From positions 10,957-21,512 of the forward strand of contig PAUH01000030.1 of NCBI GenBank assembly GCA_002712645.1: DNA of 10,556 nt, read 5' to 3'. Numbering within the stretch: the stretch's first letter is position 1; each line of letters starts with the position of its first letter. Under the pieces are notes generated by a model. The model had not been told where the DNA came from. It worked only from the letters and a program-made list of their open reading frames with translations, and searched no databases. This stretch comes from Methanobacteriota archaeon. Lineage in GTDB: Archaea > Thermoplasmatota > Poseidoniia > Poseidoniales > Thalassarchaeaceae. Of this stretch, positions 8,492 through 10,556 are shown in pieces. The position numbers and the translations under genes were made by a program.

Positions 8492-8659
8492 TCAACAGTA
8501 TTTGCTCATATCAACGGAGCGCCATGGTCCGGAATCGGACTTCGCCCGTACAGAATCATCAAGAGAACGCCGAACAATGTTGTCCATGCAATTTGTGGGT
8601 GTGGAGGGGCGATTTACACGCCCCCCCACGACATCCGAGTGCATCCCATCCCCACTCAT
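8492..8659 (-). CDS. Small ORF, 55 aa, between RHH regulator and XPD helicase
   Basis: This is an ORF of 55 codons plus TGA, easily missed because of its size. It begins with ATG 10 nt after the RHH gene's stop. A GAGGTG sits six bases before the ATG, a strong match to the archaeal Shine-Dalgarno consensus and the best ribosome-binding site in the window. The peptide begins MSGDGMHSDVVGGRVNRP. It is basic in the middle (IVRRSLDDSVRAK, residues 28-40) and ends SKYC, with cysteines at 24 and 55. No CxxC, signal peptide or membrane helix is present. I do not recognise a family. A second possible start is the internal ATG at codon 25. A strong hairpin lies within codons 10-20, so the stretch could instead be a structured leader or intergenic RNA. 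Being on the same strand with tight spacing and a ribosome-binding site favours a real co-transcribed gene. Confidence 0.5.
   Translation of the reverse strand: MSGDGMHSDVVGGRVNRPSTPTNCMDNIVRRSLDDSVRAKSDSGPWRSVDMSKYC
8601..8629 (-). other. GC-rich RNA hairpin (11-bp stem, 7-nt loop)
   Basis: Read on the minus strand, GTGGGGGGGCG and CGCCCCTCCAC pair over 11 bp around the loop TGTAAAT. The single non-Watson-Crick position is a G-U wobble on this strand, whereas it would be an A-C mismatch on the plus strand. This suggests the structure, if real, belongs to the minus-strand transcript. It falls inside codons 10-20 of the 55-aa ORF and about 170-200 nt upstream of the helicase start. It has no U-tract, so it is not a typical terminator. 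Confidence 0.5.
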
Positions 8660-8669
8660 TGTCTCCACC

Positions 8670-9035
8670 TCATGGTGTTAGTGAATCATCATCCTGGTGA
8701 CTTGTGACGTCTTCGAGACGGGCTTCAATAGCCCTGTCGAGATCGTTAGACGCTTCAATCTCCTTCTGCATGTATAATCTGGCCCCCGATTGCAGGACAC
8801 TTGCAAAATCTTCCCCCCTAAGTGCACAGAATCGATTTAGAGTTCTGGACAAATCTGCCCCTATCTTTAGCTCAACTGTATGCGAGGAGATGTCTGTCGT
8901 AGCGAGAAATCGGCGAACCGATTCACGAACAACATCCGACCTGTTTCTGAAACCATCCGTTCCAACCCTCTGGTCGAGACTCATAATCTGCTCTTCTGAG
9001 AGCCTGATTGAGATGAGAGCAGTCGGAGCGGGCAT
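8670..9035 (-). CDS. Ribbon-helix-helix (CopG/Arc-like) transcriptional regulator, probably with two tandem RHH folds
   Basis: This is a DNA-binding regulator of 121 residues. Residues 6-44 form a canonical RHH unit: strand ALISIRL, a helix starting SEEQIMSL, then NRSDVVRESVRRFL, whose NRS turn and second helix are diagnostic of the fold. Residues 54-92 look like a second, diverged copy: strand TVELKIG, helix ADLSRTLNRFCAL, then EDFASVLQSGARLYM. This is reminiscent of single-chain double-RHH proteins such as TraY. The last 30 residues are acidic and probably flexible. RHH proteins dimerise and insert the paired beta-strands into the major groove, often cooperatively on tandem sites. The gene is the first of the minus-strand block, and its upstream region carries a three-unit 11-bp repeat array, so autoregulation is likely. 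It resembles short euryarchaeal RHH regulators such as CdrS in its first domain; orthology is not established. The start is ATG, with a TATA-like element about 34 bp upstream. Confidence 0.88.
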   Translation of the reverse strand: MPAPTALISIRLSEEQIMSLDQRVGTDGFRNRSDVVRESVRRFLATTDISSHTVELKIGADLSRTLNRFCALRGEDFASVLQSGARLYMQKEIEASNDLDRAIEARLEDVTSHQDDDSLTP

Positions 9036-9065
9036 GTTAATCGTGCCCCGTCAGAACCACGGCCG

Positions 9066-9072
9066 GTATATC
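9066..9072 (-). promoter_or_regulatory. Candidate TATA box for the RHH-helicase operon
   Basis: On the minus strand this reads GATATAC, centred about 34 bp before the RHH ATG. With the usual archaeal distance of ~26 bp to the start site, transcription would begin around 9042, giving a leader of only a few bases. It directly adjoins the 11-bp repeat array, so a protein bound there would cover the TFB-recognition side of this promoter. The sequence is not a perfect TATA consensus. Confidence 0.45.
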
Positions 9073-9073
9073 A

Positions 9074-9106
9074 ATGTATCACAATTGTAATACAAATGTA
9101 AAACAA
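9074..9106. promoter_or_regulatory. Operator: three abutting 11-bp repeats, consensus WTGTAWHACAA
   Basis: The units are ATGTATCACAA, TTGTAATACAA and ATGTAAAACAA, with no spacer between them. TGTA therefore recurs at 9075, 9086 and 9097, exactly 11 bp apart, and places each unit on the same face of the helix. The middle unit is a perfect 11-bp palindrome (TTGTA-A-TACAA). In addition, 9075-9094 forms a 20-bp palindrome with one mismatched pair, centred on ACAATTGT. The array lies in the 100 bp between the divergent RHH and HD genes. Tandem in-phase half-sites are typical of cooperative RHH binding, so the neighbouring RHH protein is the obvious candidate ligand. That assignment is inference. 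Confidence 0.75.
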
Positions 9107-9111
9107 TATGT
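9098..9111 (+). promoter_or_regulatory. Candidate BRE/TATA for the HD phosphohydrolase gene
   Basis: GTAAAA (9098-9103) fits an archaeal BRE (RNWAAW), and AATATGT (9105-9111) follows as a weak TATA element centred ~28 bp before the GTG at 9136. The transcript would start almost at the start codon, which agrees with the lack of a Shine-Dalgarno site there. The BRE lies inside the third operator repeat, so occupancy of the array should hinder TFB/TBP. Confidence 0.4.
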
Positions 9112-9135
9112 GGACTGTTTAATGACTGGATTGAA

Positions 9136-10476
9136 GTGTCAGACATTGTACGACGTCATGTGAAGGTGATCAATGATGCCATACATGGCGATTTTTCCAT
9201 AGGCGGCGTGAGGGAAGAACTTCTTGCTACTCCAGAGGTAAACAAACTCAGTCACATCAAGCAACTTGGCCTTGCCCATCTTGTATTTCCCGGAGCACAC
9301 CATACTCGTTTCGAGCATTCTCTAGGCGTTTCCCATGTGGGTGGAATGATGTCTGAATCAATAGGTTTGGATGAGCATGAGAAAGAAGTCGTTCAAGTTG
9401 CCGGCATGCTACATGACGTTGGCCATGGACCTTACTCGCACACGCTAGAGCATATCCTGCATAGCAGAGGCGGGAAAGACCACATGAGCATTACAGAAGG
9501 AATAATCACAGGATCGTACGATGTTGTCACGACTTCGGAAAGACCTTCGGTGACCCCTCGACCATCTATACCCGAAATTCTCGAGCGTCATGACATGAAT
9601 CCCAAGGAAGTCTCCAGTTTAATCAGGGGGCCCGACGCATCAGGTACTGAAAGAAGCCTCTTCGATTGGAACGAGGGTAGCTCTGAATTTGTTTCCGAGG
9701 ATGTCACTCTTGCGAATATGGTTCATGGGCCTGTAGATTGTGATCAGATCGATTACCTACTCAGAGATGCCCATTTTACAGGAGTTCGACATGGATCGAT
9801 AGACCATAGGCGGCTGATTAGGTCATTGAGAAGAAGTGGGGGAAATGTCGCAGTCGATGAAGGTGGATTAGCTGCATTAGAGGGGATGCTGATGGCCCGT
9901 GGACTGATGTATAGTGCAGTCTACTTCCACAGAGTGACTAGAGTCACAGAGGTAATGCTCTCAAGAGCAGTCGAGCGCAGTGAAGATTCACTCCCCGGAG
10001 CAGAAGAGATGCAAAGGAAGGTTGACTCAGAGATATGGGCAGATCTCGATGCAGCAGGAGGCTACGCGAGAGACATCCTGACCAGACTCAAGTATCGCAG
10101 ATTGTTCAAGGTAGCGTCGACATACAGGCGGGATGATTTGAGTAACGAGCAAATAAACAGCTTGGTGAAGATAGCAACAGATACAGATCACCGCCGATCT
10201 ATCGAAGATGATATGGCCTCAAGGGCAGGATTGGAACCGGGATATGTCGCAATAGACGTACCGAGCGTGAAACTCCTCTTGTCCGAGCCGAGAATGAGCC
10301 AAGTGGATATACGTGTTTTAGGGGACGATGGTCGAACCAGGTGGTTGAAAGACCACACCCCTATAGCGGATGCTCTGAAGCGCCGGCAGGTCAGCCAAGC
10401 GGCGGCCTACGTCATGACCATACCTGGACATGAATCCAGAGTTTCCGAATTAGTTGATTTACATTTGATGTCGTGA
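9136..10476 (+). CDS. HD-domain phosphohydrolase, SAMHD1/COG1078-like (putative dNTP triphosphohydrolase)
   Basis: This protein probably hydrolyses (d)NTPs to nucleosides and triphosphate, or a related phosphoester, in the cytoplasm. The 446 residues carry the full signature of the family. KVINDAIHGD (10-19) is the usual N-terminal motif. HTRFEHSLGV (56-65) supplies R58 and metal ligand H61. HDVGHGPYSH (93-102) supplies H93, D94, H97 and H102. H116 fits the active-site histidine equivalent to SAMHD1 H233. DCDQIDYLLRD (201-211) supplies D203 as the fourth metal ligand, with Y207 and D211 matching SAMHD1 Y315 and D319. Where SAMHD1 has K312, this protein has Q204. Residues ~125-190 form a lineage-variable insertion, and the C-terminal ~200 residues are helical. 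There is no SAM domain. The start is GTG; the frame is open back to a TAA at 9088 but offers no other good start codon. Divergent transcription from the RHH operon across the repeat operator suggests shared control. Substrate and any allosteric nucleotide control cannot be read from sequence. Confidence 0.9.
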   Translation: MSDIVRRHVKVINDAIHGDFSIGGVREELLATPEVNKLSHIKQLGLAHLVFPGAHHTRFEHSLGVSHVGGMMSESIGLDEHEKEVVQVAGMLHDVGHGPYSHTLEHILHSRGGKDHMSITEGIITGSYDVVTTSERPSVTPRPSIPEILERHDMNPKEVSSLIRGPDASGTERSLFDWNEGSSEFVSEDVTLANMVHGPVDCDQIDYLLRDAHFTGVRHGSIDHRRLIRSLRRSGGNVAVDEGGLAALEGMLMARGLMYSAVYFHRVTRVTEVMLSRAVERSEDSLPGAEEMQRKVDSEIWADLDAAGGYARDILTRLKYRRLFKVASTYRRDDLSNEQINSLVKIATDTDHRRSIEDDMASRAGLEPGYVAIDVPSVKLLLSEPRMSQVDIRVLGDDGRTRWLKDHTPIADALKRRQVSQAAAYVMTIPGHESRVSELVDLHLMS

Positions 10477-10484
10477 ACTTTCAT

Positions 10485-10506
10485 GCACTATTCTTGAGCA
10501 CTATTC
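10485..10506. repeat. Short direct repeat GCACTATTC x2 (13-bp period)
   Basis: Two perfect 9-bp copies are separated by TTGA, 8 bp after the stop of the HD gene. The remaining bases to the window end (10507-10556) show no recognisable gene, tRNA or strong terminator. The repeat could be a binding site for a downstream gene or chance. Confidence 0.4.
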
Positions 10507-10556
10507 AAAAGGGGTGTTTGAGTCCGCGACAGCGTAGGTCCCAAATTCAGGAACCA

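Noticed and set aside
8526..8541. Second small hairpin (GTCCG-GAAT-CGGAC) in the small ORF
   Set aside because: A 5-bp stem is too short to claim on its own and is expected by chance in GC-balanced coding sequence.
8324..8707. Plus-strand ORFs (127, 85 and 65 codons) across the RHH-helicase gap
   Set aside because: They overlap each other in different frames and run into the helicase and RHH genes. They lack a ribosome-binding site and give low-complexity His/Pro/Ser peptides. The minus-strand 55-codon ORF is better supported.
8492..9035. RHH plus small ORF as a toxin-antitoxin pair
   Set aside because: RHH antitoxins usually precede RelE/ParE- or PIN-type toxins of ~90 residues or more. 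The 55-aa product shows no toxin motif, and the block continues into a helicase.
9074..9106. 11-bp repeats as replication-origin iterons or a CRISPR array
   Set aside because: The units are much shorter than typical iterons or CRISPR repeats, there are no spacers, no Rep/Orc or Cas gene is nearby, and they sit exactly in a divergent promoter.
10536..10555. Possible tRNA-like arm or hairpin near the right edge (GGTCCC...GGAACC)
   Set aside because: The stem is only 6 bp with one imperfect pair. The loop does not match a T-loop, and no acceptor, D or anticodon arm can be built with the preceding sequence.

Overview
The window reads as archaeal, most likely from the Euryarchaeota/Thermoplasmatota and plausibly marine Poseidoniales (Marine Group II). 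The reasons are an XPD/Rad3-type helicase with iron-sulfur cysteines, a very large Ig-repeat surface protein dense in N-glycosylation sequons, a ribbon-helix-helix (RHH) regulator of archaeal style, and promoters that look near-leaderless. The lineage is inferred from gene content and was not checked by a search.

Layout: positions 1-6027 (+) hold one giant type I membrane protein gene, probably cut at its 5' end. It has about 15 Ig-like repeats, one transmembrane helix and a cytoplasmic DUF4129-like tail. It converges, with only 4 bp between stop codons, on a minus-strand gene block running from 9035 down to 6032. Read in the direction of transcription this block is: an RHH regulator with what looks like two RHH folds in one chain (9035-8670); a previously uncalled 55-codon ORF with a good Shine-Dalgarno site (8659-8492); an XPD-family helicase (8434-6470); and an unrecognised 133-aa protein (6433-6032). 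The gaps are 10, 57 and 36 nt. No obvious internal promoter is seen, so it is probably one operon.

Divergent from this operon is a SAMHD1/COG1078-type HD-domain phosphohydrolase (9136-10476, +) with a complete metal-binding and dNTPase active-site signature. The 100-bp divergent control region contains three perfectly abutting 11-bp repeats of the form WTGTAWHACAA (9074-9106). Each is itself a near-palindrome, and together they lie between or over the candidate TATA/BRE elements of both promoters. This is the most striking signal in the window. The simplest reading is that the RHH protein binds the array, controlling its own operon (RHH, small ORF, helicase, 133-aa protein) and the dNTPase-like gene together, which would link DNA unwinding/repair to nucleotide-pool control. 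The physical arrangement is seen in the sequence; the regulatory link is inference.

The last 80 bp (10477-10556) contain a short direct repeat and no recognisable gene.
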